Assembly (NCBI RefSeq): GCF_000695795.1
Contig: NZ_JNCA01000028.1
Location: 1-64,000, forward strand
Direction: 5' to 3'
DNA length: 64,000 bases
DNA from: Flavobacterium seoulense
GTDB taxonomy: Bacteria > Bacteroidota > Bacteroidia > Flavobacteriales > Flavobacteriaceae
This document shows positions 26,899 through 37,000 of the stretch, one piece after another. Under the pieces are notes generated by a model that was not told where the DNA came from, made no database searches, and saw only the letters and a list, made by a program, of their open reading frames with translations. The number at the start of each line of letters is the position of its first letter. Within the stretch, counting starts at the first letter, position 1. The position numbers and the translations under genes are program-made.

Positions 26899-28532
26899 TA
26901 AAGTTTTAAAATATTCTTATACACTGCTGTATCATTCAAAATACTAACGGCTCTCTTAATCTCCGAATTAGATTTCATATAATATTCGTAAAATCCTTCC
27001 TGATACTGGTATCTTTTTATGAGTTCTTCCAGAATTAAATCCTTGATTTCTTCCTGATTATTATCTAACTGAGTCGCTTCACTTTTTTGAACTGCAGCCA
27101 GTAATTGGTTGTATTCATTACTAATTACGCCGTCAATAGCTTCTTTTTTGGCAATAGCCAAAGTATTTTTCAAAGCCACTTCGGTTTCGGTATCAAAAGA
27201 TAGTTTCTGATTTTTTAAATACTGTTTGAAATCCTGAAAATCAGCATTCGTAAAATTTGGAATTTGGTTACCTAAATTTGGATTCTTGTAATAATACAAT
27301 GTTGCATAATTAAAAATCCCGTCGTTTTTAAGCAAAGCATTAGCAATAACACTCGTTTTTGCTTCTTTAATTTCAACATCGGGCAAAATTCCGCCTCCGT
27401 CATAAACGGTTCTTCCTTTGCGGGTTTTAAACGAATTATAATTAGCTTCCTTAGTTCTAACTGCCACTCCGTTTTCTTTATGGGCATAATCAAGCGCCTG
27501 AATACATCTGCCCGAAGGTGTAAAATATCTGGAAATAGTAACTTTTAATTGGGTATTATAAGTCAAATCAACAGGTTTTTGAACCAAACCTTTCCCAAAA
27601 CTTCTACTTCCAATAATTACCGCACGATCTAAATCCTGTAATGCACCTGAAACAATTTCGGATGCCGAAGCACTTTTATCATTAACGATAATAACTAACG
27701 GAATTTCTAAATCTACCGGATCAAAAGGAGTTTTATAGGTATTATTATGCTTCTCATTAATAGATTTTGTAGTTACAATTACTTCATTTTTTGGAACAAA
27801 TAGATTGCAAATAGAAACCGCTTCACCTAAAAGTCCACCAGGATTGTTTCTTAAGTCCAATACGATACGTTGTGCACCTTGTTTTTTAAGTTCCAATAAA
27901 GCTTCTTTGGTTTCATTCGAAGCCTTTTTATTAAAACGACTTAGAACAATATAACCTGTTTCATCATCAATTTTAGCAAAATAAGGAACCGATTTTATTT
28001 CGACCTCATCCAGAGAAATCTGAGTAGTATTCACCTTTCCCTGACGCTGGTATTTTATATCAATTTTAGTGTTTTTAGCTCCTTTCAACAATTGGGAAGC
28101 ATCGTCTTTAAAATCAGCAAGTGCTACATCGCCTATTTGAATAATTTCGTCTCCGGCTTTGAATCCTGCTTTATCAGCTGGGAAATTTTTATAAATTTCT
28201 CTAATAATCAGCTTTCCTGGTTTTTGCGTAATCAAAGCACCAATTCCAGTGTATTCACCCGTATTATTAATTTTAAATTTCAAAACATCCTGTTCGTTGA
28301 AATAAACCGTGTACGGATCTAAACTCGCCAGCATACCTTTGATTGCACTATCCATCAATTCGCCCGGATTTGTAGCATCTACATAATTTGTATTCAATTC
28401 CTTAAAAAGCGTTGTGAAAATTTCCAGCTGCTTAGCAATTTCGAAAAAGTTGTCTTTAAAACTAACTCCAACATATAAAAATGCAGAAGCAACTACCGGA
28501 ACTATGTATCTTTTTTTTAAGAGGCGAATCAT
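26898..28532 (-). CDS. S41 family C-terminal processing peptidase
   Basis: The 544-residue protein has a membrane anchor or signal at residues 8-24, a PDZ domain (about 95-165: GIGALITQKPGKLIIREIYKNFPADKAGFKAGDEII) and the S41 core. The catalytic pair is Ser 289 in NDKSASASEIV and Lys 314 in SFGKGLVQ, 25 residues apart as in CtpA/Prc. A C-terminal helical extension follows. Such peptidases trim periplasmic proteins and peptidoglycan hydrolases. It is translationally coupled to a double OmpA-domain protein, which suggests that the second protein could be its adaptor or substrate. That link is inference. Confidence 0.93.
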   Translation of the reverse strand: MIRLLKKRYIVPVVASAFLYVGVSFKDNFFEIAKQLEIFTTLFKELNTNYVDATNPGELMDSAIKGMLASLDPYTVYFNEQDVLKFKINNTGEYTGIGALITQKPGKLIIREIYKNFPADKAGFKAGDEIIQIGDVALADFKDDASQLLKGAKNTKIDIKYQRQGKVNTTQISLDEVEIKSVPYFAKIDDETGYIVLSRFNKKASNETKEALLELKKQGAQRIVLDLRNNPGGLLGEAVSICNLFVPKNEVIVTTKSINEKHNNTYKTPFDPVDLEIPLVIIVNDKSASASEIVSGALQDLDRAVIIGSRSFGKGLVQKPVDLTYNTQLKVTISRYFTPSGRCIQALDYAHKENGVAVRTKEANYNSFKTRKGRTVYDGGGILPDVEIKEAKTSVIANALLKNDGIFNYATLYYYKNPNLGNQIPNFTNADFQDFKQYLKNQKLSFDTETEVALKNTLAIAKKEAIDGVISNEYNQLLAAVQKSEATQLDNNQEEIKDLILEELIKRYQYQEGFYEYYMKSNSEIKRAVSILNDTAVYKNILKL

Positions 28533-28688
28533 GATGGTGGAGTATATTGTTGGCTACTAAAGTAAAAATAAATCATCAATAATAAAATTGATAAATCATT
28601 TGCAATATAATTGTACTGAAAGACTTTTTACTTACCAAAAGATATTTTACAGAATTTACAAATGCGCAGATATGAGTCTTAAATAGGC

Positions 28689-29102
28689 TTATAAAATATT
28701 AAAATATGTTTTTTTAAATTCTTTAGTACTTTCTGTTATTTCCTTTTGTACTTCATAGCTTAACTGCTTAGTTTCTAAACTATTTAGTAAAAACTCATAA
28801 TATGTTTTATCTACAAATGAGAACATCAAGCCAATTAATTCAGAAATTCTATTTATATCAGAAAAATGTGTCAATTTTATTAACCGGTCAGAAATAAATT
28901 TTCGCTCGTTTTCTTTTAGTTCATGTATATTATAAAACTTTACAAATTTTTCTCCCAGAACATCTAATAATTCAATTTGCTTTTGTTCTGTAATTAATGA
29001 TTCTTCTTCTATAAATTCTTTGAATAAACTATGAAAACATTCTGCTGAAATAACTTCTGACATAAATTGAAATTTTGAGTTAATATCATTTTTATTATTC
29101 AT
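28689..29102 (-). CDS. Hypothetical protein downstream of rnpA
   Basis: Not recognised. The 137-residue product is predicted to be all-helical, acidic and soluble, without signal peptide or membrane segment. It is rich in Glu, Lys, Leu and Ile (FKEFIEEESLITEQKQIELLDVLGEKFVKFY). It starts 11 nt after the rnpA stop and so is likely cotranscribed with it; a 156-nt gap follows before the protease gene. Base composition matches that of its neighbours. The gene could be a lineage-specific addition between rnpA and the S41 gene. Confidence 0.65.
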   Translation of the reverse strand: MNNKNDINSKFQFMSEVISAECFHSLFKEFIEEESLITEQKQIELLDVLGEKFVKFYNIHELKENERKFISDRLIKLTHFSDINRISELIGLMFSFVDKTYYEFLLNSLETKQLSYEVQKEITESTKEFKKTYFNIL

Positions 29103-29113
29103 AATTTTCTATA

Positions 29114-29524
29114 TTATTTACCCAATTCATCTTCTTTTTCAGAAGATTCTTTTTTCACATTCTGAGCTACAAACTTTTCAAATAATTGAATGGTTTTAGT
29201 ATTGATTTCTTCATAAGTCAAACGCTCTTTGGTTTGGTAAAAAAACATAAAAGCATATGGTTTATCCAAATTATCAAGAAGAATGTGTTTGTTGAGTCGG
29301 TATGTTTCACGAAGAATACGCTTGAAACGATTTCTGTCAACAGCTTTTTTAAAATTTTTTTTAGAAACAGAAACGCCCATTTTAATCTTCTCGTTTTCAT
29401 TTAAAGAACCCGAATGATAAACCAATCGCAACGGATATTTAGAAACCGATTTGCCTTCAGAAAACAACAACCCAATGCTGATTTTACTTTTTAGTTTTTC
29501 GTTTTTCGGATAATTAAAGCTCAT
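29114..29524 (-). CDS. rnpA: Ribonuclease P protein component
   Basis: RnpA is the protein subunit that helps the RNase P RNA remove tRNA 5' leaders. The start is set at MSFNYPKNEKLKSKISIGLLFSEGKS, the normal N-terminus; an in-frame TTG 33 nt upstream adds an unlikely extension. The conserved basic motif is KKAVDRNRFKRILRETYRLN. Length 136. It is not next to rpmH or yidC here. It is divergent from an acyltransferase gene, and a TACCTTTG -7 element lies upstream. Confidence 0.95.
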   Translation of the reverse strand: MSFNYPKNEKLKSKISIGLLFSEGKSVSKYPLRLVYHSGSLNENEKIKMGVSVSKKNFKKAVDRNRFKRILRETYRLNKHILLDNLDKPYAFMFFYQTKERLTYEEINTKTIQLFEKFVAQNVKKESSEKEDELGK

Positions 29525-29554
29525 TTTTACAGGGGAAACATATTTTTTAGCATA

Positions 29555-29562
29555 CAAAGGTA
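29555..29562 (-). promoter_or_regulatory. -7 promoter element of rnpA
   Basis: TACCTTTG on the minus strand matches TAnnTTTG and lies 31 nt before the chosen ATG. This supports the ATG at 29524 over the TTG at 29557, which would overlap the promoter element. Confidence 0.45.
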
Positions 29563-29621
29563 CAATTTAACACTAAACCTATTATTATTTGGGATTTAAA
29601 TAGCACTAAAAAATTATTTCA

Positions 29622-29629
29622 TACTTTTG
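29622..29629 (+). promoter_or_regulatory. -7 promoter element of the acyltransferase-desaturase operon
   Basis: TACTTTTG matches TAnnTTTG and ends 17 nt before the ATG. No -33 TTG at the usual distance was seen. Confidence 0.4.
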
Positions 29630-29646
29630 CAGCTAATTTTTTAAGA

Positions 29647-30381
29647 ATGCAAAAACTTATTTCGTATCCTATATCCGTAATTTATTATTTGTGTTTTGGA
29701 CTTACGTTAGTGATTTTCCATCCTATTCAGTGGATTTGCCTGAATGTTTTTGGTTATCAGGCACATAAAAAAAGCGTTGATTATTTGAACTTTTTTTTAT
29801 TAAGATGCACTAACTTAGTAGGTACGACTTATAAATTTGAAAACCGGAACAACATCCCCGAAGGTGTTCCGTTAATATTTGTGGCTAATCATCAAAGCAT
29901 GTATGATATTGTAGCTATGATTTGGTATTTGCGTCGCTATCACTGTAAATTTGTGAGCAAGAAAGAATTAGGTAAGGGAATTCCGAGTGTTTCTTATAAT
30001 TTAAGACACGGAGGTGGTGCTTTAATTGATCGAAAAGATCCCAAACAAGCCATTCCTGAGCTTAAAAAATTATCAGAATATATTGAAACTAACAAACGTT
30101 CGGCAGTAATTTTCCCGGAAGGAACCCGCAGTAAGACTGGTGTTCCAAAGGAATTTGCCCAAACAGGATTAAAAATATTGTGTAAAAGTGCACCCTCAGC
30201 TTATGTTGTTCCAGTAAGCATTAACAATTCATGGAAAATGGTAAAATTTGGATTTTTCCCTGTAGGTTTAGGAAATCATCTTACCTTTGTAGTTCATAAG
30301 CCTTTAAAAGTGAGTGACTATAATTTTCCTGAATTAATGGAGAAGACAGAAAGTGCAGTAGTAAAAGGAATAAAATTTTAA
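29647..30381 (+). CDS. 1-acyl-sn-glycerol-3-phosphate acyltransferase
   Basis: A 244-residue PlsC-family protein. A membrane segment lies at about residues 8-30. The HX4D motif is NHQSMYD (about 81-87), the second block is SKKELGKGIPSVSYNLRHGGGALIDR, and the FPEGTRS motif is complete, which fits a true phosphatidic-acid-forming enzyme better than the other PlsC-like gene in this window. It lies 10 nt before a fatty acyl-ACP desaturase gene, so the pair probably shares a role in making unsaturated membrane phospholipid. Confidence 0.92.
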   Translation: MQKLISYPISVIYYLCFGLTLVIFHPIQWICLNVFGYQAHKKSVDYLNFFLLRCTNLVGTTYKFENRNNIPEGVPLIFVANHQSMYDIVAMIWYLRRYHCKFVSKKELGKGIPSVSYNLRHGGGALIDRKDPKQAIPELKKLSEYIETNKRSAVIFPEGTRSKTGVPKEFAQTGLKILCKSAPSAYVVPVSINNSWKMVKFGFFPVGLGNHLTFVVHKPLKVSDYNFPELMEKTESAVVKGIKF

Positions 30382-30391
30382 TATAAATAAA

Positions 30392-31378
30392 ATGTCTATA
30401 AAAAACATTCGATTAGAAGTTATGCAGTTTTTGGAAAAAAACGTGACTGGCTATATGGATCAATATTTGATTCCGGTAGAGCAAATATGGCAGCCATCTG
30501 ATTTTTTACCAAACTCTGAAGGAGATAATTTCTTAGAAGAAATAAAAGAGTTACGCGAAATCTCAAAGGATTTACCTTATGATTTTTGGGTAGCCATGGT
30601 GGGTGATATGATTACTGAAGAGGCGCTTCCAACTTATGAAAACTGGTTAATGGAAGTAGAAGGAGTTGATAATGAAGAAAGAAACGGTTGGTCGGCCTGG
30701 GTTCGTCAATGGACAGGAGAAGAAAACCGTCACGGAGATTTATTGAACAAATACCTGTATTTATCAGGTCGTGTAAACATGCGCGAAATTGAAATGACAA
30801 CCCAGCATCTTATCAATGACGGATTCGACATTGGAACAGGAAGAGATCCGTATAAAAACTTTGTTTACACTAGTTTTCAGGAATTAGCAACTTATGTTTC
30901 GCACAATAGAGTTTCACAATTAGCTAAAAGCTATGGCGATAAAAAATTGTCTAAAATGTGTAAGATGATTGCCGGAGACGAAATGCGTCATCACCATGCT
31001 TACAGCCATTTTGTTAGCGAAATTTTCAAAGTAGATCCAAGCGAAATGATGCTTGCTTTTCAATATATGATGAAAGCAAAAATTGTGATGCCAGCGCATT
31101 TCCTGAGAGAATCAGGACAAAAAATCAGCTCTGCATTCGAATTATTCTCAGATTCAGCACAACGAATTGGAGTTTACACTGCCAATGATTATGTGGAGAT
31201 TATGCAAAAGCTAATCAACAAATGGGAAATTGATAAAATCTCAGGCTTAACAGATGAAGCCGAAAAAGCCCGTGATTACCTGATGAAATTACCTGCAAGA
31301 ATGGCTAGAATTTCAGAAAGATTAGTAATCCCTAAAGAATCTCATATTTTTAAATGGGTTGAACCTGCAAGATTGTAG
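30392..31378 (+). CDS. Acyl-ACP desaturase (diiron, soluble)
   Basis: A 328-residue member of the stearoyl-ACP delta-9 desaturase family, which inserts a double bond in acyl-ACP using O2 and ferredoxin. The two diiron ligand motifs are EENRH (residues 110-114) and DEMRH (196-200), with further ligand Glu residues in ITEEALPTYE (about 75-84) and SFQELATY. It has no membrane segment, as expected. It is the second gene of an operon with PlsC and is followed by a strong terminator. Position of desaturation is not predicted. Confidence 0.93.
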   Translation: MSIKNIRLEVMQFLEKNVTGYMDQYLIPVEQIWQPSDFLPNSEGDNFLEEIKELREISKDLPYDFWVAMVGDMITEEALPTYENWLMEVEGVDNEERNGWSAWVRQWTGEENRHGDLLNKYLYLSGRVNMREIEMTTQHLINDGFDIGTGRDPYKNFVYTSFQELATYVSHNRVSQLAKSYGDKKLSKMCKMIAGDEMRHHHAYSHFVSEIFKVDPSEMMLAFQYMMKAKIVMPAHFLRESGQKISSAFELFSDSAQRIGVYTANDYVEIMQKLINKWEIDKISGLTDEAEKARDYLMKLPARMARISERLVIPKESHIFKWVEPARL

Positions 31379-31443
31379 ATTTAAGAAAGCAGATTGAAAT
31401 TGATTTTTGAAATTGTAATTGATATTAATTAAAACATTGAATT

Positions 31444-31486
31444 GCTGATTTTTGAGGTATTAGACTTTAAAAATCAGCTTTTTTTT
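31444..31486 (+). terminator. Terminator of the plsC-desaturase operon
   Basis: GCTGATTTTT (31444-31453) pairs with AAAAATCAGC (31469-31478), followed by eight T. The 45-nt stretch before it is built of AATTGA-like words of the kind seen in other gaps of this window. Confidence 0.88.
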
Positions 31487-31502
31487 ATTCCAAGCGCTAC
31501 AC

Positions 31503-32153
31503 ATGAACACAGATTTAATAAACAGCACCATCCTTTTTGTAAAACAAAAATTAGAAAATGCCGAAGGCGGACACGACTGGTTTCATATTGAAAGAGTGTA
31601 TAAAAATGCTTTATTGATTGCTAAAGAAGAAGTTTGTAACATGCAAATAATACAGCTTGGCGCTTTACTTCACGATATTGCTGATAGTAAGTTCCATGAT
31701 GGCGATGAATCGGTTGGACCAAAAGTAGCTCGTGAATTTCTCGAATCTCAAAATGTAGCCGAAGATATTATCAGCCATGTGATTAATATTATCGAAAATA
31801 TCTCTTTTAAAGGAGGTAATTTCGAAAAGAAATTCAATTCGATAGAATTAGATATCGTTCAGGATGCGGATCGTTTAGACGCCCTGGGAGCCATTGGAAT
31901 TGCACGAACGTTCAATTATGGCGGATTTAAAAACAGAACGCTTTACGACCCTGAAATAGCTCCAAACACTAACATGAGTATCGACGAATACAAAAAAAGT
32001 CAGGCGCCAACGATTAATCATTTCTACGAAAAATTATTGCTGCTTAAAGACAAAATGAATACCGAAACGGGAAAAAAAATAGCACAACAAAGACATCAAT
32101 TCATGGAAAAATTCCTGTCTCAGTTTTATGCTGAATGGGAAGGTGTTAAGTAG
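31503..32153 (+). CDS. HD domain phosphohydrolase
   Basis: A 216-residue HD-superfamily protein. The metal-binding residues are His 24 in GGHDWFHIERV, the HD pair His 57-Asp 58 in ALLHDIADSKFHDGDE, and the later Asp in VQDADRLDALGAIGIARTF. This layout is that of the YedJ/YpgQ-like group of small HD hydrolases, which act on nucleotides or diphosphates; the exact substrate is unknown. It is cytoplasmic and monocistronic, and starts just after the terminator of the desaturase operon. Confidence 0.88.
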   Translation: MNTDLINSTILFVKQKLENAEGGHDWFHIERVYKNALLIAKEEVCNMQIIQLGALLHDIADSKFHDGDESVGPKVAREFLESQNVAEDIISHVINIIENISFKGGNFEKKFNSIELDIVQDADRLDALGAIGIARTFNYGGFKNRTLYDPEIAPNTNMSIDEYKKSQAPTINHFYEKLLLLKDKMNTETGKKIAQQRHQFMEKFLSQFYAEWEGVK

Positions 32154-32177
32154 TTAACAGTATTCAGTTGACAGAAT
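32153..32177. repeat. Degenerate word repeat after the HD gene
   Basis: TTAACAGTATTCAGTTGACAG is built from CAGTATTCAG/TTGACAG words and resembles the CTGAATACTG words at 42404-42438. It is short and low in information, and may be a decayed intergenic repeat. Confidence 0.3.
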
Positions 32178-32295
32178 CCATTATTAAAAAACATTGTAAA
32201 TTAACACAATCACCTTTTTTTATTCAAAAAAAGTAGTATTTCACCCTGTTTTTTAGTCATTTATCCTGAATTAACAAATATTTATAGAGAACTTC

Positions 32296-32326
32296 TTGCC
32301 AGTATAGTTTAGTAAATATACATTTG
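32296..32326 (+). promoter_or_regulatory. Promoter of the efflux region
   Basis: TTG (32296-32298), 20 nt, TACATTTG (32319-32326). It is a very good match to the Bacteroidota consensus. The -7 box ends 8 nt before the ATG of the first small gene, so the leader is very short or absent. Confidence 0.6.
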
Positions 32327-32334
32327 TCGCTTTA

Positions 32335-32766
32335 ATGAGAAAGGCAATAAAACATATTATCCCTTTATGTATAATAATGCTACTAAGCAGCAGCTCTTTA
32401 TATGCCCATACATTAGCTACAACTTCTCTGGTAGCTCATTCATTAAAACGAACACTTTTTACAGAAAAACTAGATCAAACTAAATTAGAACATCTTTTTG
32501 ACAATCAGTCCTCAATATCTGATGCGATGTTCGAAACTTATCAAAAGAAAGAAATTCTTAGCTCAGACAGTGAAGAAGAAGATTCAGAAACTACGACCGC
32601 AAAAAAGGCTGTAGAAAAACAATCTTGCCAACTTTCTTTTTTCCAACAGCTTACAACACCAGCTTTTATAGCTTATACTAAGAAAACTCAGGCTTTCTGC
32701 AAAGAGCTTTCCTACCTACCCTCACGTAATTCACTTTATATTATTTTCGAGGTATTCCGAATTTGA
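32335..32766 (+). CDS. Small secreted protein upstream of the RND efflux genes
   Basis: Not a named family that I recognise. The 143-residue product has a signal peptide (SSSSLYAHTLA), an acidic serine-rich middle (SSDSEEEDSETTT), two Cys residues, and a C-terminus ending SRNSLYIIFEVFRI. It begins right at a strong promoter, 145 nt before the RND adaptor gene, so it may be read into the efflux operon. Proteins of this kind are seen before RND operons in Flavobacterium-like genomes; the function is unknown. Confidence 0.65.
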   Translation: MRKAIKHIIPLCIIMLLSSSSLYAHTLATTSLVAHSLKRTLFTEKLDQTKLEHLFDNQSSISDAMFETYQKKEILSSDSEEEDSETTTAKKAVEKQSCQLSFFQQLTTPAFIAYTKKTQAFCKELSYLPSRNSLYIIFEVFRI

Positions 32767-32911
32767 TTCTAACTTTTTAAACACGAATGTGTTTATACGC
32801 TTACACCCTATTTTTAATCCCAATGAAGATTAGCCAAATAAGGTGCATGAGTTGTTGTTTTATTACTTCAGCTTAAAACATTCCATCGTTTCAAAAAGTT
32901 AAAGAATCATC

Positions 32912-33994
32912 ATGAAAAAAAATGCAATTTTCATCGGTCTTATGGCCGCATTATGCACTATTGGCTGCAACTCCCATAAAGAAGAAAAAAAAGAAGAAGC
33001 TACATTTAATGTTACTAATCCTGTGGCAATGGACACTTCTATTACCAAAGAATATGTTTGCCAAATTCACTCTATTCAGCACATTGAAGTAAGAGCCTTG
33101 GAAAAAGGATACCTTCAGAAAATTTATGTTGACGAAGGACAAAAAGTAAAAAAAGGACAAGCCTTATTCGGCATTATGCCAAATGTGTATCAGGCGGAAT
33201 TACAAAGAGCAAAAGCAGAAGGAAATGCTGCTTCGATAGAATATAAAAACACTAAACTTCTGGCGGACAACAAAGTAGTTTCTGCAAACGAATTGGCTCT
33301 TTCGAAAGCCAAATTAGACAAAGCCAATGCCGAAATAAATCTGGCAGCAACGCATCTTGGTTTTACCAATATTAAAGCTTCTTTTGACGGTATTGTCGAT
33401 CATTTGGTATCAAGAGAAGGTAGTATGCTCGAAGAGGGCGAATTGCTAACCTCACTGTCTAATAATAGCAAAATGTGGGTTTATTTTAATGTTCCTGAAG
33501 CCGAATATTTGAATTATATCATGAGTCCGGATAAGAACAAAAAACAAAAGGTAAACCTAAAAATGGCTAATGATATGGTTTTTAATCAATCTGGTATTGT
33601 AGAAACCATTGAAGGAGAATTCAATAACGAAACAGGTAATATTGCCTTTAGAGCCACATTCCCTAACCCACAGGGCATTTTAAGACATGGAGAAACAGGA
33701 ACTATCCTGATGACGGTTCCGTTGAAAAACGTACTTATCATTCCGCAAAAAACCACTTTTGAAGTTTTGGACAAACGCTATGTTTTTGTAATTGACAAAA
33801 ATGGCGTGGTGAGACAAAGAGAAATTACTATTGGAGCTACTTTAGAAAATCTTTTTGTTGTGAAAAAAGGATTGGACGTAAACGATCACATTCTATTAGA
33901 CGGATTACGATTGGTTAAAAACAACGAGAAAATCAAGTTTAATGTTGAAAATCCTAAAAAGGTATTATCAACTCTTGATGTTTACGCCGAGTAA
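32912..33994 (+). CDS. RND efflux periplasmic adaptor (membrane fusion protein)
   Basis: The adaptor links the inner-membrane pump with the outer-membrane channel. It is a 360-residue lipoprotein (lipobox CTIGC-NSH, Cys 19). The order is the barrel-sandwich (lipoyl) half-motif ALEKGYLQKIYVDEGQKVKKGQALFGI, an alpha-hairpin (about 90-145), the second half GIVDHLVSREGSMLEEGELLTSLSNNS, and the beta-barrel with RHGETGTILMTVPLKNVLIIPQ. It stands 23 nt before the pump gene in a three-gene operon. Confidence 0.95.
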   Translation: MKKNAIFIGLMAALCTIGCNSHKEEKKEEATFNVTNPVAMDTSITKEYVCQIHSIQHIEVRALEKGYLQKIYVDEGQKVKKGQALFGIMPNVYQAELQRAKAEGNAASIEYKNTKLLADNKVVSANELALSKAKLDKANAEINLAATHLGFTNIKASFDGIVDHLVSREGSMLEEGELLTSLSNNSKMWVYFNVPEAEYLNYIMSPDKNKKQKVNLKMANDMVFNQSGIVETIEGEFNNETGNIAFRATFPNPQGILRHGETGTILMTVPLKNVLIIPQKTTFEVLDKRYVFVIDKNGVVRQREITIGATLENLFVVKKGLDVNDHILLDGLRLVKNNEKIKFNVENPKKVLSTLDVYAE

Positions 33995-34017
33995 AAACCC
34001 CTTAAAAACACAACAAA

Positions 34018-37000
34018 ATGTTTAAAAAATTCATTCAAAGACCGGTCTTAGCGATTGTTATTTCGGTCATCATTGTATTTATGGGGTTGCTTGCTATCAA
34101 ACAATTACCCATTTCGCAATTCCCAGAAATTGCACCAACAACAGTAAACATCTTTATCGCCTATCCGGGTTCGAGTTCAGATGTATTGGTAAAATCAACT
34201 TTAATTCCGCTGGAAACAGCTATTAACGGAGTACCGGGAATGCGTTACATAGCTTCCGATGCCACCAGTGCAGGAGAAGGAACCATTCGTGTTATTTTTG
34301 AACCAGGTACCGACCCCAACGTCGCCGTAATCAGGGTCAAGACCAGAGTGGATCAAGTGATGCCTTTATTGCCTGATTTGGTACAACGTGAAGGGGTTAT
34401 CATTACACCTGTTCAGCCAAGTATGTTGATGTATGTTGATTTGTACAGCAAAAACGGCCATAATGTAGATGAAAAATTCCTTTACAATTATGCCTATACG
34501 AATATGCTTCGCGAAATTCAGCGTATCAACGGAATTGCCAGTGCTCAAATTCTGGGTAGTCGTAAATATGCGATGCGTATTTGGTTAAAACCAGACAGAA
34601 TGCGTGCATATAATATTTCGGCAGAAGAAGTAATGAAAGCCATGCAGGAACAAAGTATTCTGGCAAGACCGGGACGTCTGGGGCAAAGTTCGGGAATAAA
34701 GTCACAATCGCTCGAATATGTATTGACTTATAGAGACCGTTTTAGCGAACCTCAGGAATACAAAGATGTCATTATCCGTGCCAATGCTAATGGTGAGGAA
34801 ATAAAATTAGGCGATATTGCCAATGTAGAATTAGGAAGTGAATTCTATGATATCTACGACAATTTAGATGGTAAACCATCAGCTTCTATCGTTTTAAAGC
34901 AAACTTTAGGAACTAATGGTAGTGATGTAATCAGAGATGTAAAAGCCAAATTAAAAGATCTGGAAAAAGACCTACCTCCGGGAGTTGGTTACAAAATCAG
35001 TTATGACGTATCAAGTTTCTTAGATGCTTCAATCGAACAGGTAATCGATACGCTTAGAGATGCTTTTGTTCTGGTTTCGGTTGTAGTATTCTTATTCTTA
35101 GGCGACTGGCGTTCGACACTTATTCCGGTTATTGCCGTACCTGTTTCCTTGATTGGAGCATTCTTCGTTATGCAAATGTTTGGTTTGTCTATCAACCTGA
35201 TTACCTTATTTGCATTGGTACTAGCCATTGGTATTGTGGTCGATGACGCCATTGTAGTCGTCGAGGCCGTCCACGTAAAAATGGAAGAAGAACATCTCAC
35301 GCCATTTAAGGCTTCAAAAGCGGTATTAGGCGAAATCGGGGGAGCAATTATCGCGATTACATTGGTAATGGTTTCGGTATTTATTCCTATTTCGTTTATG
35401 ACAGGACCAGTTGGGGTTTTCTACCGTCAATTCTCAATCACAATGGCGGGATCTATTATCATCTCGGCAGTTGTTGCGTTGACATTGACACCGGTACTTT
35501 GTGCTATGTTACTGAAACACAATCACGGTCATGCTAAGAAAAAATCACCTATCGATCGATTTATCGATTGGTTCAACAAAGGATTTGAAAAACTTACCGG
35601 ACATTATGTGGGTATCTTAAAGCACATTGTGAACCGAAGAGTCATTACTTTCGGGATATTAATTGGATTCTGTTGTGCCACTTATTTTACTAATCAGGCA
35701 CTTCCGGCTGGTTTTATTCCAAGTGAAGATCAGGGGATGATTTATGCTATTATTCAAACGCCTCCGGGAACGACATTAGAACGTACCAATGATGTTGCTA
35801 AAAAACTACAACAGATTTGTGAAAAAATTGACGGAGTTTCTTCAGTATCCTCTTTGGCGGGTTACGAAATCATGACTGAAGGTCGTGGATCGAATGCAGG
35901 AACTTGTTTGATTAACTTAAAACCCTGGGACGAAAGAAACCATTCCGTACATGAAATCATGGAAGAACTGGAAAGTAAATCCAAAAATCTGGGTGCTGTT
36001 ATCGAATATTTTGAACCACCAGCAGTTCCTGGATTTGGTTCTTCGGGAGGATTTTCTTTGCGTTTATTAGACAAAACCAATGGAACAGATTATCAGGAAT
36101 TTCAAAGAGTAAACAACGATTTCATGGCTGAATTAGAAAAACGAAAAGAACTAACAGGAATCTTTACCTTTTATTCTGCCAATTATCCGCAGTTAAAACT
36201 GAATATTGATAACAAAGCAGCGATGCAAAAAGGAGTTTCTATTGGTAAAGCCATGGATAATTTGAATATCCTTATCGGAAGTACTTACGAACAAGGATTT
36301 ATCAAGTTCGGTCAGTTCTTTAAAGTGTATACTCAGGCAGCTCCTGAATACCGAAAAATCCCTTCTGATTTGGAGAAACTTTTCGTAAAAAACGAAGCAG
36401 GCGAAATGGTTCCGTATTCTGCTTTTATGAAAGTAGAAAAACAATTAGGACCTAATGAAATTACACGATACAACTTGTACAATTCAGCTTCTATTCGTGG
36501 ATTACCAGCTAAAGGATATACCAGTGCCGATGCCATTAATGCGATTAAAGAAGTAGCACAATACAAACTTCCAAGAGGATATGATATTGCCTGGGAAGGA
36601 TTGTCTTATGACGAGGCTAACAGAGGAAACGATGCTTTGTATGTATTTGGTATCGTATTGATATTCGTTTATCTGGTTTTGGCAGCACAATATGAAAGCT
36701 TTGTAATGCCATTGGCTGTACTGCTATCGTTACCTGTTGGATTCTTTGGTTCATTCGCATTATTACAATTAATGGGATTATCGAATGACGTTTATGCCCA
36801 AATTGGAGTAATCATGCTTATTGGATTACTCGGTAAAAATGCCGTATTAATTGTCGAAGTCGCCGTCCAGAAGCGGGCACAAGGCATGAGTATTGTTGAT
36901 GCCGCCATGGAAGGAGCTAAACTGCGTTTCAGACCTATCCTGATGACCTCATTTGCCTTTATCGCCGGATTGATTCCGTTAGTTATTGCAACTGGTGCCG

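Noticed and set aside
35001..35300. Minus-strand frame of 99 codons inside the RND pump gene
   Set aside because: Antisense to the conserved TM4 region of a certain gene; Ser/Thr-rich translation is an artefact of the coding strand's codon bias.
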